This document shows, piece by piece, positions 17,728-26,939 of a stretch of 64,000 bases of DNA. This DNA is from Streptomyces sp. JHA26 (lineage in GTDB: Bacteria > Actinomycetota > Actinomycetes > Streptomycetales > Streptomycetaceae), in contig NZ_BDJC01000017.1 of assembly GCF_002005565.1 (NCBI RefSeq), positions 50,176 to 114,175 of the forward strand, given 5' to 3'. Position 1 is the first letter of the stretch. Each line of letters begins with the position of its first letter. The notes under the pieces are model-generated. The model saw only the letters and a list, made by a program, of their open reading frames with translations. It did no database searches and was not told where the DNA came from. Both the position numbers and the translations under genes were made by a program.

Positions 17728-20622
17728 ATGACAGAGACGGCGAGCGGTCCGGCACGGAGCTCCCGCGCCAAGGGCACCAAGGCGGGCAAGGGACTCCACG
17801 TCGAGCGCGTCCACACCACCCCCGGGGTCCACCCCTACGACGAGGTGGCCTGGGAGCGTCGTGACGTCGTCATGACCAACTGGCGCGACGGCTCGGTCAA
17901 CTTCGAGCAGCGCGGCGTCGAGTTCCCCGACTTCTGGTCGGTGAACGCGGTCAACATCGTCACCAGCAAGTACTTCCGCGGTGCCGTCGGCACCCCGCAG
18001 CGCGAGGTGAGCCTGAAGCAGCTCATCGACCGCATCGTGAAGACGTACCGGAAGGCCGGTGAGGACCACAAGTACTTCGCCTCGCCCGCCGACGCCGAGA
18101 TCTTCGAGCACGAGCTGGCCTACGCTCTCCTGCACCAGATCTTCAGCTTCAACAGCCCGGTCTGGTTCAACGTCGGCACGCCCCAGCCGCAGCAGGTCTC
18201 CGCCTGCTTCATCCTGTCCGTCGACGACTCCATGGAGTCGATCCTCGACTGGTACAAGGAAGAGGGCATGATCTTCAAGGGCGGTTCCGGCGCCGGCCTG
18301 AACCTTTCCCGGATCCGCTCCTCCAAGGAGCTGCTCTCCTCCGGCGGCAACGCCTCCGGCCCGGTCTCCTTCATGCGCGGCGCCGACGCCTCCGCCGGCA
18401 CCATCAAGTCCGGTGGCGCCACCCGCCGCGCCGCCAAGATGGTCATCCTCGACGTCGACCACCCCGACGTGGAGGATTTCATCGAGACCAAGGTCAAGGA
18501 GGAGGAGAAGATCCGCGCCCTGCGCGACGCGGGCTTCGACATGGACCTGGGCGGCGACGACATCACCTCCGTCCAGTACCAGAACGCCAACAACTCCGTC
18601 CGCGTGAACGACGAGTTCATGAAGGCGGTCGAGCAGGGCGGCAAGTTCGGCCTGCGGGCCCGTATGACCGGCGAGGTCATCGAGGAGATCGAGGCCAAGT
18701 CCCTCTTCCGCAAGATGGCCGAGGCCGCCTGGGCCTGCGCCGACCCGGGCATCCAGTACGACGACACGATCAACCACTGGCACACCTGCCCGGAGTCCGG
18801 CCGGATCAACGGCTCGAACCCCTGCAGCGAGTACATGCACCTGGACAACACGTCCTGCAACCTGGCCTCGCTGAACCTGATGAAGTTCCTGAAGGACGAC
18901 GGCAAGGGCAACCAGTCCTTCGAGACCGAGCGCTTCCAGAAGGTCGTCGAGCTGGTCATCACCGCGATGGACATCTCGATCTGCTTCGCGGACTTCCCGA
19001 CCCAGAAGATCGGCGAGAACACCCGCGCCTTCCGCCAGCTCGGCATCGGCTACGCCAACCTCGGCGCCCTGCTGATGGCCACCGGCCACGCCTACGACTC
19101 CGACGGCGGCCGCGCCCTCGCCGGCGCCATCACCTCCCTGATGACGGGCACGGCCTACCGCCGCTCCGCCGAGCTCGCCGCGGTCGTCGGCCCGTACGAC
19201 GGCTACGCCCGCAACGCGGACGCCCACCAGCGCGTCATGAAGCAGCACTCCGACGCCAACGGCACCGCCGTGCGCATGGACGACCTGGACACCCCGGTGT
19301 GGGCCGCCGCCACCGAGGCCTGGCAGGACGTGCTGCGCCTCGGCGAGAAGAACGGTTTCCGTAACTCGCAGGCGTCCGTGCTCGCCCCGACCGGCACCAT
19401 CGGCCTGGCCATGTCCTGCGACACCACCGGCGTCGAGCCCGACCTCGCCCTGGTCAAGTTCAAGAAGCTCGTCGGCGGCGGCTCGATGCAGATCGTCAAC
19501 GGCACCGTCCCGCAGGCCCTGCGCCGCCTGGGCTACCAGGAGGAGCAGATCGAGGCGATCGTCGCCCACATCGCCGAGCACGGCAACGTGATCGACGCCC
19601 CCGGCCTCAAGCCCGAGCACTACGAGGTGTTCGACTGCGCCATGGGCGAGCGCGCCATCTCCCCGATGGGCCACGTCCGCATGATGGCCGCGATCCAGCC
19701 CTGGATCTCCGGCGCCATCTCCAAGACGGTCAACATGCCGGAGTCGGCGACCGTCGAGGAGGTCGAGGAGATCTACTACGAGGCCTGGAAGCTCGGCGTC
19801 AAGGCGCTCGCGATCTACCGGGACAACTGCAAGGTCGGCCAGCCGCTCTCCGCGAAGACCAAGGAGAAGGAGAAGGCCGAGGTCACCGAGAAGGCCGAGG
19901 AGACGATCCGCGCCGCGGTCGAGAAGGTGGTCGAGTACCGCCCGGTCCGCAAGCGCCTCCCGAAGGGACGCCCCGGCATCACCACCTCGTTCACGGTCGG
20001 TGGCGCCGAGGGCTACATGACCGCCAACTCCTACCCGGACGACGGTCTCGGCGAGGTCTTCCTGAAGATGTCCAAGCAGGGCTCCACCCTCGCGGGCATG
20101 ATGGACGCCTTCTCCATCGCGGTCTCCGTCGGCCTCCAGTACGGCGTGCCCCTGGAGACGTACGTCTCGAAGTTCACCAACATGCGCTTCGAGCCGGCCG
20201 GCATGACGGACGACCCGGACGTGCGGATGGCGCAGTCGATCGTCGACTACATCTTCCGCCGCCTGGCGCTGGACTTCCTGCCCTTCGAGACCCGCTCCGC
20301 CCTCGGCATCCACTCGGCCGAGGAGCGCCAGCGGCACCTGGAGACCGGTTCGTACGAGCCGTCCGACGACGAGGTCGACGTCGAGGGCCTGGCCCAGTCG
20401 GCACCGCGCGCCCAGGAGCTGAAGGCGGTCGCCACGCCGAAGGCCGAGGCCGAGGTGGTCAAGCCCGCTCCGAAGGAGGCGCACACCAGCGCCGAGCTGG
20501 TGGAGATGCAGCTGGGCATCCAGGCCGACGCCCCGCTGTGCTTCTCCTGCGGCACGAAGATGCAGCGGGCCGGTTCCTGCTACATCTGCGAGGGCTGCGG
20601 CTCGACCAGCGGCTGCAGCTGA
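17728..20622 (+). CDS. nrdJ: Adenosylcobalamin-dependent (class II) ribonucleotide reductase
   Basis: 964 residues. Class II enzymes reduce ribonucleotides using a 5'-deoxyadenosyl radical from vitamin B12 and need no oxygen. Landmarks: CFILSVDDSM, GGSGAGLNLS, the NPCSE motif with the thiyl-radical Cys366, NTSCNLASLNL, the ASVLAPTGTIG loop, and a C-terminal cysteine tail (CFSCGTK, CYICEGCGSTSGCS) that re-reduces the active site or binds zinc. The 900-plus length and the inserted region match the large actinobacterial NrdJ. ATG 17728 has GGAGG 5 nt upstream; the earlier in-frame ATG 17716 has none. Downstream of nrdR, under the same NrdR boxes. No cobalamin riboswitch was seen in the 165-bp gap between the two genes. 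Confidence 0.97.
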   Translation: MTETASGPARSSRAKGTKAGKGLHVERVHTTPGVHPYDEVAWERRDVVMTNWRDGSVNFEQRGVEFPDFWSVNAVNIVTSKYFRGAVGTPQREVSLKQLIDRIVKTYRKAGEDHKYFASPADAEIFEHELAYALLHQIFSFNSPVWFNVGTPQPQQVSACFILSVDDSMESILDWYKEEGMIFKGGSGAGLNLSRIRSSKELLSSGGNASGPVSFMRGADASAGTIKSGGATRRAAKMVILDVDHPDVEDFIETKVKEEEKIRALRDAGFDMDLGGDDITSVQYQNANNSVRVNDEFMKAVEQGGKFGLRARMTGEVIEEIEAKSLFRKMAEAAWACADPGIQYDDTINHWHTCPESGRINGSNPCSEYMHLDNTSCNLASLNLMKFLKDDGKGNQSFETERFQKVVELVITAMDISICFADFPTQKIGENTRAFRQLGIGYANLGALLMATGHAYDSDGGRALAGAITSLMTGTAYRRSAELAAVVGPYDGYARNADAHQRVMKQHSDANGTAVRMDDLDTPVWAAATEAWQDVLRLGEKNGFRNSQASVLAPTGTIGLAMSCDTTGVEPDLALVKFKKLVGGGSMQIVNGTVPQALRRLGYQEEQIEAIVAHIAEHGNVIDAPGLKPEHYEVFDCAMGERAISPMGHVRMMAAIQPWISGAISKTVNMPESATVEEVEEIYYEAWKLGVKALAIYRDNCKVGQPLSAKTKEKEKAEVTEKAEETIRAAVEKVVEYRPVRKRLPKGRPGITTSFTVGGAEGYMTANSYPDDGLGEVFLKMSKQGSTLAGMMDAFSIAVSVGLQYGVPLETYVSKFTNMRFEPAGMTDDPDVRMAQSIVDYIFRRLALDFLPFETRSALGIHSAEERQRHLETGSYEPSDDEVDVEGLAQSAPRAQELKAVATPKAEAEVVKPAPKEAHTSAELVEMQLGIQADAPLCFSCGTKMQRAGSCYICEGCGSTSGCS

Positions 20623-20640
20623 TCGGTAGGACCCCATGAG

Positions 20641-20674
20641 TGAGGGGGCGCCGGCCTTGGCCGGCGCCCCCTCA
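20641..20674. terminator. Bidirectional terminator, nrdJ / TerD-family gene
   Basis: A perfect 14-bp stem (20641-20654 with 20661-20674) and 6-nt loop, placed between two convergent genes. Confidence 0.85.
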
Positions 20675-20688
20675 CCCCTTCCACCGGT

Positions 20689-21222
20689 TCAGGGCCTGCG
20701 AGCCGCGCCCATGACACCGGTGAACGTCGCCGGGTCGCCCTCGAAGCCGTGGACACCGGGACGGAACTCCCACGCCCCCGTCCCGTCCCGGACGAACTCC
20801 GCGACCGTCGCCGCCGTCGCCGCCGGAACACCGTCGAAACCGTCCTCGGCCAGCACGGTGTAGCCCTCCCGGATGCGCAGACCCGGGTTGGTCACGCCGT
20901 CGAACGTCCGCCGCCCGGAGCGCTGTTGGATCACGACCCCGACGACCACGCGCGCGTACCGGGCGTCGAGCCGCTCCAGCTCCAGCGTCATGACCTCGTC
21001 GTAGCCGAAGCCCTTGCCGTCCCTGCTGTCCCGATTCAGATAGATCGTGCCGTCGGGGGAACGGCTGTCGAAGTGCACCACGTAGGAGGGACCACCGTAC
21101 GGATCGTCCGCCGGGTAGGTTCCGGCGACGACGTCCAGGTCGGCGGGTGGCGCTCCCGCCGGACTCGGGTCCCAACGCAACGCGACCTCGACCTTGCGGA
21201 TCCCCTTGCTGAGGGCGTTCAC
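20689..21222 (-). CDS. TerD-family stress protein
   Basis: 177 residues from GTG 21222 (preceded by GGGGAAG). TerD proteins are calcium-binding and linked to tellurite resistance and envelope stress; several paralogues occur in Streptomyces. The family pattern is visible: VALRWDPSP near the start, then DLDVVAGTY, a glycine/aspartate-rich Ca-site region (DGTIYLNRDSRDGKGFGYDE) and VVVGVVIQQ. Further upstream starts exist in frame but have no family similarity. It is isolated from any ter operon; the divergent neighbour is a DUF4937 protein, 156 bp away. Exact function unknown. Confidence 0.8.
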   Translation of the reverse strand: MNALSKGIRKVEVALRWDPSPAGAPPADLDVVAGTYPADDPYGGPSYVVHFDSRSPDGTIYLNRDSRDGKGFGYDEVMTLELERLDARYARVVVGVVIQQRSGRRTFDGVTNPGLRIREGYTVLAEDGFDGVPAATAATVAEFVRDGTGAWEFRPGVHGFEGDPATFTGVMGAARRP

Positions 21223-21378
21223 AGACTTCCCCTTCCCCGGTACTGCCTTGCCCCGCCACCCCAACTGCCGAGCAGTGTCGGCCGGTTGTCCATCCTGCCA
21301 TGCACCCGGACGCGGCAGCGGGAGAGCAGTCCGCCGGACAGTGACCGGCGCCACGCCCCCTGGCCTTACCATGGCGCG

Positions 21379-21984
21379 GTGCTGGTCAAGTGGATTCGCT
21401 GCACCGTGGTAGACCGCCGCGGTTTCGAGCGGGGGCAGCGGAAGTGGGCGGGGCTTCCGGGGGAGCCGGGTTTTCGGGGGCAGGGGGGCGGCTGGAGCCG
21501 GGGACGGCCGGACGTGGCGCACGTCTTCGCCTTCTGGGAGAGCAGGGCCTTCTACGACTCCTTCATGGCGCGCTCGCACGACCGGCTCGCCTCGGCCCAG
21601 GCGGGCACCTTCAAGGACGCCCAGGTCAGACTCTTCGACCACCGGTTCGACGTGAAGACCGGGTTCGAACCCCGTTTCACGGACGCCGACCTGCTGCGGG
21701 TGGCGCTCTGCCGCGTCCACGAGGACCGGGCCGAGCACTACGTGCTGATGCAGGAGAAGGTCTGGAACCCCGCGATGGCCGGCTCGCCCGGCATGATCCG
21801 CGGACTGTTCGGTGAGGCACCCGGCAACGAGTACCTGGTGCTGTCGATGTGGCGGTCGGCCGCCGAACACGGCAAGTACCGCGCCGAGAGGGTGGAGCGG
21901 CTCGCCCTGCGCGCCCAGACCGAGGCCGACATCGCGGCCCTCACGGGGGACATCGTGCAGCTGGAACCCTCCTGGACCGTGTGA
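21379..21984 (+). CDS. DUF4937-type protein, dimeric alpha/beta barrel-like
   Basis: 201 residues from GTG 21379 (LVKWIRCTVVDRRGFERGQ). The sequence resembles DUF4937 and antibiotic-biosynthesis-monooxygenase-like proteins, with two similar halves: DVAHVFAFWESRAFYDSFM in the first and EYLVLSMWRSAAEHGKY in the second. Such halves usually fold as ferredoxin-like domains. No heme or flavin ligand can be assigned. The ribosome binding site is poor. The start was chosen because similarity begins exactly at LVKWIRC; a longer in-frame extension upstream crosses the TerD gene and looks non-coding. Function unknown. Confidence 0.72.
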   Translation: MLVKWIRCTVVDRRGFERGQRKWAGLPGEPGFRGQGGGWSRGRPDVAHVFAFWESRAFYDSFMARSHDRLASAQAGTFKDAQVRLFDHRFDVKTGFEPRFTDADLLRVALCRVHEDRAEHYVLMQEKVWNPAMAGSPGMIRGLFGEAPGNEYLVLSMWRSAAEHGKYRAERVERLALRAQTEADIAALTGDIVQLEPSWTV

Positions 21985-22034
21985 CCTACGCCGTACGGGG
22001 CAGGCGGGAGTCCTCGGTTCCCCGTTCCACGATC

Positions 22035-22040
22035 TAGGGT
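22035..22040 (+). promoter_or_regulatory. -10 hexamer of a leaderless promoter
   Basis: TAGGGT followed by 6 nt and ATG 22047. With no ribosome binding site present, this spacing predicts transcription starting at the A of the start codon. Confidence 0.55.
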
Positions 22041-22046
22041 TCTGAC

Positions 22047-22706
22047 ATGGCACGACCACGGCGCATCGTTCTCGTCCGGCACGGCGAATCGGTCGGCAAC
22101 CACGACGACTCCGTCTACGAACGCGAACCCGACCACGCGCTCGCCCTGACCGAGCAGGGCTGGGCGGAAGCCGAGGAGACGGGCAAGACCCTGCGCGAGA
22201 TGTTCGGCCGCGAACGCGTCAGCGTGTACGTCTCCCCGTACCGCCGCACCCACGAGACGCTGCGCGCCTTCCACCTCGACCCCGAGCTGATACGGATACG
22301 CGAGGAACCCCGGCTGCGCGAGCAGGACTGGGGGAACTGGCAGGACCGCGAGGACGTGCGCCTGCAGAAGGCCTACCGCGACGCCTACGGCCACTTCTTC
22401 TACCGTTTCGCGCAGGGCGAGTCCGGCGCCGACGTCTACGACCGGGTCGGCGGCTTCCTGGAGAGCCTGTTCCGCAGTTTCGAGGACCCCGACCATCCGC
22501 CGAACGTCCTCATCGTCACCCACGGACTGGCGATGCGCCTGTTCTGCATGCGGTGGTTCCACTGGACGGTCGCGGAGTTCGAGTCGCTGTCGAACCCCGG
22601 CAACGGCGAGTTCCGGATGCTCGTCCTGGGCGAGGACGGCAAGTACGCCCTGGACAGGCCCTTCGAACGGTGGCGGAAACCGGAGCCGTACGGGATCACG
22701 GGATAG
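22047..22706 (+). CDS. Histidine phosphatase family (phosphoglycerate-mutase-like) protein
   Basis: 219 residues. The catalytic RHGE motif is at the N-terminus (VLVRHGESVGN), with the second Arg in YVSPYRRTHETL, Glu in RLREQDWGNW and the second His in VTHGLAMRLF. All four active-site positions are present, so it is probably an active phosphatase rather than a mutase; the substrate cannot be read from sequence. It is expressed from a leaderless promoter. Its TAG stop overlaps the -10 hexamer of the next gene. Confidence 0.9.
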   Translation: MARPRRIVLVRHGESVGNHDDSVYEREPDHALALTEQGWAEAEETGKTLREMFGRERVSVYVSPYRRTHETLRAFHLDPELIRIREEPRLREQDWGNWQDREDVRLQKAYRDAYGHFFYRFAQGESGADVYDRVGGFLESLFRSFEDPDHPPNVLIVTHGLAMRLFCMRWFHWTVAEFESLSNPGNGEFRMLVLGEDGKYALDRPFERWRKPEPYGITG

Positions 22707-22709
22707 GGT
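22704..22709 (+). promoter_or_regulatory. -10 hexamer overlapping the upstream stop codon
   Basis: TAGGGT: its first three bases are the TAG stop of the phosphatase gene. It ends 9 nt before ATG 22719. Confidence 0.45.
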
Positions 22710-22718
22710 GGCAGGGCG

Positions 22719-23636
22719 ATGACGGCTCATTCATCTCCCGACGAGCGCCTGGACCGGGCGCTGGCCAGCCTGCGCGGACTGTCGGTGGGGGACGCGCTGG
22801 GCTCACAGTTCTTCGTGCCCGTGAACTACCCGCTGCTGGGGCGCCGCGAGCTGCCGCCGGGGACCTGGCAGTGGACCGACGACACCGAGATGGCCGCCTC
22901 CGTGGTCGCCGTCCTGGCCGCCCACCACCGCATCGACCAGGACGCCCTGGCACGCTCCTTCGCCGAGCACCACGACTTCGACCGCGGCTACGGCCCGGCG
23001 GTCAACCGGCTGCTGCGGTTGGTCCGGGAGGGTGGTGACTGGCGCGAGCTGGCCGCCGCGCTCTTCAACGGCCAGGGGTCCTGGGGCAACGGTGCCGCGA
23101 TGCGCATCGCCCCCCTGGGCGCCTGGTACGCGGACGACCCGGAGCAGGCGACGCACCAGGCCGAGATCTCGGCCTACCCCACGCACCAGCACCGCGAGGC
23201 GGTGGTCGGCGCCATGGCCGTCGCCGCCGCCGCCGCGCTGGCCGCGTCGGCCGGCGGCCCGCCCGAGGGGCACGCGCTCCTCGACGGGGTGATCGCGCTG
23301 GTACCGAAGAGCGCCGTCGCCGCCGGGCTGCGCCGCGCCCGGGACATGCTCGACTACGGCGACGCGGCCACCGTCGCCGCCGTACTGGGCTGCGGCAGGC
23401 GTACGACCGCCCACGACACGGTGCCCTTCGCGCTCTGGTCCGCCGCGCGGGCCCTCGGCGACTACGAGCGCGCCTTCTGGACGACCGCCCAGGTCGGCGG
23501 GGACGTGGACACGACCTGCGCGATCGTGGGCGGGGTGGTCGCCGCCGGCCGGGCGGGCGCGCCGCCGGCCGAGTGGGCGGCCCGCACCGAGGCGCTGCCG
23601 AGCTGGACGGCCGGCGCGGACGGCTCTGCCGGATGA
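22719..23636 (+). CDS. ADP-ribosylglycohydrolase family protein
   Basis: 305 residues. Members remove ADP-ribose from proteins or small molecules using two magnesium ions. Metal-binding motifs are intact: GLSVGDALGSQ near residue 20, WTDDTEMA around 50, WGNGAAMRIAPLG in the middle and GGDVDTTCAIVGG near the C-terminus. The metal-binding aspartates appear present, so it should be enzymatically competent. It follows the histidine phosphatase by 12 bp but has its own likely promoter. No ADP-ribosyltransferase partner is encoded in this window. Confidence 0.93.
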   Translation: MTAHSSPDERLDRALASLRGLSVGDALGSQFFVPVNYPLLGRRELPPGTWQWTDDTEMAASVVAVLAAHHRIDQDALARSFAEHHDFDRGYGPAVNRLLRLVREGGDWRELAAALFNGQGSWGNGAAMRIAPLGAWYADDPEQATHQAEISAYPTHQHREAVVGAMAVAAAAALAASAGGPPEGHALLDGVIALVPKSAVAAGLRRARDMLDYGDAATVAAVLGCGRRTTAHDTVPFALWSAARALGDYERAFWTTAQVGGDVDTTCAIVGGVVAAGRAGAPPAEWAARTEALPSWTAGADGSAG

Positions 23637-23680
23637 TTCGTCGGCCCCTGCCCCGCTCGGCGGGGCAGGGGCCGACGAAT
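23636..23680. terminator. Very strong bidirectional terminator
   Basis: A perfect 20-bp stem (23636-23655 with 23661-23680) and 5-nt loop. Its first base is the last base of the ADP-ribosylglycohydrolase TGA. It separates that gene from the convergent MFS gene. Confidence 0.9.
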
Positions 23681-23742
23681 CACGCCTGGAGTCACGCCTG
23701 ACGCACCCGGCCGCCGGTGCTTCGGGGCCGGCCCGGCCGCGT

Positions 23743-25290
23743 TCAGCCCATCCCGGGCCCGGCCGTGCCGGCGAGGGCCTCCAGGTCGCTCTTGCGGACC
23801 CGGATCACCAGCCACGCCGTGGCCAGGGCGAGTACGGCCATGGCGGCGGCGGGGACGAAGGCCGCCGAGATCCCCTCGGCCAGTACCTCGTGCCCCCAGG
23901 GAGCGGGCAGTTGGTGGGTCCTGGCGAACTCCGCCTTCTGCTCGGCCGAGCCGTTGGCGAGGAAGTCCGGCAGTACCTTGGCCGCCTCGTCCTTGCTCGC
24001 CGTGCCGAACACGGTCGTCAGGATGGCCAGACCGATCGATCCGCCCACCTGCTGCATCGCGTTGAGCAGTCCGGACGCCGCGCCGGCTTCGTGCTGGGCG
24101 ACTCCGGAGACCGCGGTGAGCGTCAGGGTCACGAAGTTCAGGCCCATGCCGAAGCCGAAGATCAGCATCGGGCCGAGCACGCCGCCCACGTAGGAGCTGT
24201 CGGAGCTGATGAGGGCCTGCCAGCCCAGTCCGAGCGTCGCGAGCGCCGAGCCCGCGAGCATGAACGGCTTCGGGCCGAAGACGGGCAGGAAGCGCTGCGA
24301 CAGACCCGCACCGATCGCGATCACGACCGTGACCGGCAGGAAGGCGAGGCCGGCCTGGATCGGGGTGTAGCCCAGCACGTTCTGGACGAAGAGCACGATG
24401 TAGAAGAACATGCCGAACATCGCCGCTGCCAGGCACAGCATGATCACGTAGGTGCCGGAGCGGTTGCGGTCGGCGAACATCCTCAGCGGGGTGATCGGCT
24501 CCTTGGCCCGCGACTCGATGAGCGTGAAGGCCAGCAGCAGTACCGCCGCCGCCGCGAAGGACCCGATGGTGAGGGTGTCCCGCCAGCCCTCGTCCGCGGC
24601 ACGGATGAAGCCGTAGACGAGGGACGCCATGCCTGTCGTCGAGGTCACCGCTCCGGCGATGTCGAAGCGTCCGGAGTGCCGCTCGGACTCGCTGATGTAG
24701 AGCGGCGTCAGCACGGCGATCAGGACGCCGATCGGCACGTTGACGAAGAGCACCCAGCGCCAGTCGAGCCACTCGGTGAGCATGCCGCCCGCGAGCAGGC
24801 CGATGGCGCCGCCGCCCGCGGAGACGGCCGCGAAGACGCCGAAGGCCCGGTTCCGTTCCGGCCCTTCCGGAAAGGTGGTGGTGATGAGCGCCAGCGACGT
24901 GGGTGACGCGATCGCGCCTCCCACGCCCTGCAGGACGCGTGCCGCCAGCAGCTGCCAGGGCTCCTGGGCGAAGCCGCCGAGCAGCGAGGCGAGGGTGAAC
25001 AGCAGGATGCCGGTCATGAAGACGCGGCGTCGGCCGAGGATGTCGCCGGCCCGGCCGCCGAGCAGCAGCAGACCGCCGAAGGTGAGCGTGTAGGCACTGA
25101 CGACCCAGGTGAGGTCGGTGGTGCTGAAGGCGAGTGCTTCTTGAATGTGCGGGAGGGCGATGTTCACAATCGTCGCGTCGAGTACCACCATGAGTTGGCA
25201 GGCCGCGATGACCGTGAGCGCGATGCCGGGACGCCCCTCCCGGCGGGCGGCTCCCGGCTTCTGGTCTTTGATCAAGGAAGAGGTCGTCAC
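23743..25290 (-). CDS. MFS drug:proton antiporter, DHA2 (14-TM) type
   Basis: 515 residues from GTG 25290, preceded by GGGGGAC. Fourteen hydrophobic segments can be traced. Family motifs: VVLDATIVNIALPHIQ in TM1 (motif D1), RAGDILGRRRV between TM2 and TM3 (motif A) and the TM5 motif C region GGGAIGLLAGGMLTEW. This is the EmrB/QacA-like multidrug exporter family. It is transcribed divergently from a TetR regulator with two operator palindromes between them, so it is almost certainly the regulator's target. The natural substrate is not deducible. Confidence 0.93.
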   Translation of the reverse strand: MTTSSLIKDQKPGAARREGRPGIALTVIAACQLMVVLDATIVNIALPHIQEALAFSTTDLTWVVSAYTLTFGGLLLLGGRAGDILGRRRVFMTGILLFTLASLLGGFAQEPWQLLAARVLQGVGGAIASPTSLALITTTFPEGPERNRAFGVFAAVSAGGGAIGLLAGGMLTEWLDWRWVLFVNVPIGVLIAVLTPLYISESERHSGRFDIAGAVTSTTGMASLVYGFIRAADEGWRDTLTIGSFAAAAVLLLAFTLIESRAKEPITPLRMFADRNRSGTYVIMLCLAAAMFGMFFYIVLFVQNVLGYTPIQAGLAFLPVTVVIAIGAGLSQRFLPVFGPKPFMLAGSALATLGLGWQALISSDSSYVGGVLGPMLIFGFGMGLNFVTLTLTAVSGVAQHEAGAASGLLNAMQQVGGSIGLAILTTVFGTASKDEAAKVLPDFLANGSAEQKAEFARTHQLPAPWGHEVLAEGISAAFVPAAAMAVLALATAWLVIRVRKSDLEALAGTAGPGMG

Positions 25291-25313
25291 TATGTGTCCC
25301 CCACGAATGACTT

Positions 25314-25333
25314 AGTGAACGGTGGCGTTCACT
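25314..25333. promoter_or_regulatory. TetR-type operator O1
   Basis: AGTGAACG-N4-CGTTCACT, an inverted repeat with 8-bp arms, 24 bp upstream of the MFS start and so over its promoter. Confidence 0.75.
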
Positions 25334-25361
25334 GTTGCGTCAACGGTAGTGACTCCCCGAC

Positions 25362-25381
25362 AGTGAACGCAAGCGTTCACT
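25362..25381. promoter_or_regulatory. TetR-type operator O2
   Basis: AGTGAACGC-AA-GCGTTCACT, an inverted repeat with 9-bp arms sharing its half-site with O1, 48 bp from O1 and about 90 bp before the TetR start. It probably mediates autoregulation. Confidence 0.8.
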
Positions 25382-25471
25382 CGCGACGTCGTCGCGCGTT
25401 CCGTCCCCCGTCGTGGGCGCGTCGCGTCTCCGCCCCCCGAAAACCGCTCATCGCTTCCTGGAGATCCCCGA

Positions 25472-26089
25472 ATGGTTCCCTCGCACTGCGCCGCTTCCGC
25501 CCGGACGCCCTCCCGCCGGCGCGGTGCGGTCCTCGAACGCGCGATCCTCGACGCCGCGCTGGAGCAGCTCGGCACCGTCGGCTGGAACGGTCTGACGATG
25601 GAGGGGGTGGCCGCCGGTGCCCAGACGGGCAAGGCGGCGGTCTACCGTCGCTGGCCGTCCAAGGAGGACCTCGTCGCGGACGCCCTGCGGTCCGGACTGC
25701 CGAGCTTCGACGCCGTGCCCGACCTCGGGAGCGTGCGCGACGATCTCCTGGCACTGTGCCGGCGGGCTCGCGACGCGATGTTCTCGCGCTCCGGCTTCGC
25801 CTTGCGATCGGTCATTCACGAATGCGACACGATGCAGGCGGAGCAGTTCCACGCGGTGATCTTCGAGGGGGTCGTCGAGCCGACCATCAAGATGCTGCGC
25901 GAGGTCATCATCCGGGGAATCGAGCGTGGAGAGGTTCGCCGGGAGGCGGCCAACGGTTACGTCTTCGACGCCGTTCCGGCGATGATGATGTACCGATCGA
26001 AAGTTTGCGGTAGTGAATGGACGGATGTGGAGATCGAGGAGATGATCGACCGGCTGATGGTCCCGCTGCTGCGGCCCGAAGGTGCCTGA
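25472..26089 (+). CDS. TetR-family transcriptional repressor of the adjacent MFS exporter
   Basis: 205 residues. The N-terminal HTH runs from VLERAILDAALEQLGTVGWNGL to TGKAAVYRRWPSKEDLVADAL (about residues 20-65), a standard TetR fold. The C-terminal ligand domain (SRSGFALRSVIHECDTMQ, RLMVPLL) resembles TetR_C regulators of drug exporters. ATG 25472 follows CTGGAGA by about 7 nt. Twin GTGAACG/CGTTCAC palindromes in the divergent gap are the likely operators for both genes. The inducer is unknown but is presumably an exporter substrate. Confidence 0.92.
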   Translation: MVPSHCAASARTPSRRRGAVLERAILDAALEQLGTVGWNGLTMEGVAAGAQTGKAAVYRRWPSKEDLVADALRSGLPSFDAVPDLGSVRDDLLALCRRARDAMFSRSGFALRSVIHECDTMQAEQFHAVIFEGVVEPTIKMLREVIIRGIERGEVRREAANGYVFDAVPAMMMYRSKVCGSEWTDVEIEEMIDRLMVPLLRPEGA

Positions 26090-26154
26090 CCCCAAGCTTC
26101 GAGAGGTCCGGCGCCGCTCGGGGAGGCGGGTGTCGACGGCGGTCCGGGGCGGCG

Positions 26155-26160
26155 TAGGCT
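26155..26160 (+). promoter_or_regulatory. -10 hexamer of rnhB
   Basis: TAGGCT, 9 nt before ATG 26170, predicting a very short leader. Confidence 0.4.
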
Positions 26161-26169
26161 GTGGGCGTC

Positions 26170-26871
26170 ATGCCGTACGAACCACCCACTCACACCGTCG
26201 AGCGCTCTCTGCGCGCCACGACCGGAGCCAAGATCGTTGCCGGTGTCGACGAGGTGGGACGCGGTGCGTGGGCCGGCCCGGTCACCGTCTGCGCGGCGGT
26301 CACCGGACTGCGGCGGCCCCCGGTGGGCCTCACCGACTCCAAGCTGCTCACCGTCAAGCGGCGGACCGAGCTCGCCGCGGAACTGCGGGACTGGGTGGAC
26401 TCCTACGCCCTGGGGCACTCCTCTCCGGAGGAGATCGACGCACTGGGGATGACCGCGGCGCTGCGACTGGCCGCGGTACGCGCCCTGGAGGCCCTGCCGG
26501 TCCGTCCCGACGCCGTCATCCTCGACGGCAAGCACGACTATCTCGGGGCGCCCTGGCGGGTCCGTACGGTCATCAAGGGCGACCGGTCGTGCGTGGCGGT
26601 CGCGGCGGCTTCGGTGCTCGCCAAGGTCCAGCGCGACAAAATGATGGCCGAACTGGGTATCGACCATGCAGACTTCGGTTTTGCGGACAACGCCGGGTAT
26701 CCGTCGCCCGTGCACAAGGCCGCACTGGCGGAGCGGGGCCCCACCCCGTACCACCGGTTGTCGTGGGCGTATCTTGATGCGCTGCCCCAGTGGCGGCACC
26801 TCAAGAAGGTCCGCAGTGGGGTGGACGGAAGCGTTCCGGAAATCGAGGGTCAGCTCGGCTTCGATTTCTGA
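26170..26871 (+). CDS. rnhB: Ribonuclease HII
   Basis: 233 residues. RNase HII cuts 5' of single ribonucleotides or RNA stretches in duplex DNA. The N-terminal [16 protein letters not shown] block gives the catalytic Asp-Glu pair and the GRG substrate-recognition motif. Further acidic residues lie in VILDGKHDY and in the [15 protein letters not shown] region; TDSKLL and [13 protein letters not shown] are also conserved. ATG 26170 is preferred to in-frame GTG 26161, which abuts the -10 hexamer. The C-terminal extension after [10 protein letters not shown] is short. Confidence 0.96.
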   Translation: MPYEPPTHTVERSLRATTGAKIVAGVDEVGRGAWAGPVTVCAAVTGLRRPPVGLTDSKLLTVKRRTELAAELRDWVDSYALGHSSPEEIDALGMTAALRLAAVRALEALPVRPDAVILDGKHDYLGAPWRVRTVIKGDRSCVAVAAASVLAKVQRDKMMAELGIDHADFGFADNAGYPSPVHKAALAERGPTPYHRLSWAYLDALPQWRHLKKVRSGVDGSVPEIEGQLGFDF

Positions 26872-26939
26872 CGGTTCCGCTCGCAGGCATGCGCCACCCG
26901 CCGACGCGAGCCGCACCAATGTTTGATAAAAATCAGCTC

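Noticed and set aside
17695..20637. A 980-codon open frame on the strand opposite nrdJ, and similar long antisense frames over other genes
   Set aside because: High GC makes long antisense frames common; composition is repetitive (Leu/Gly/Asp/Arg/Val runs) and no protein motif appears.
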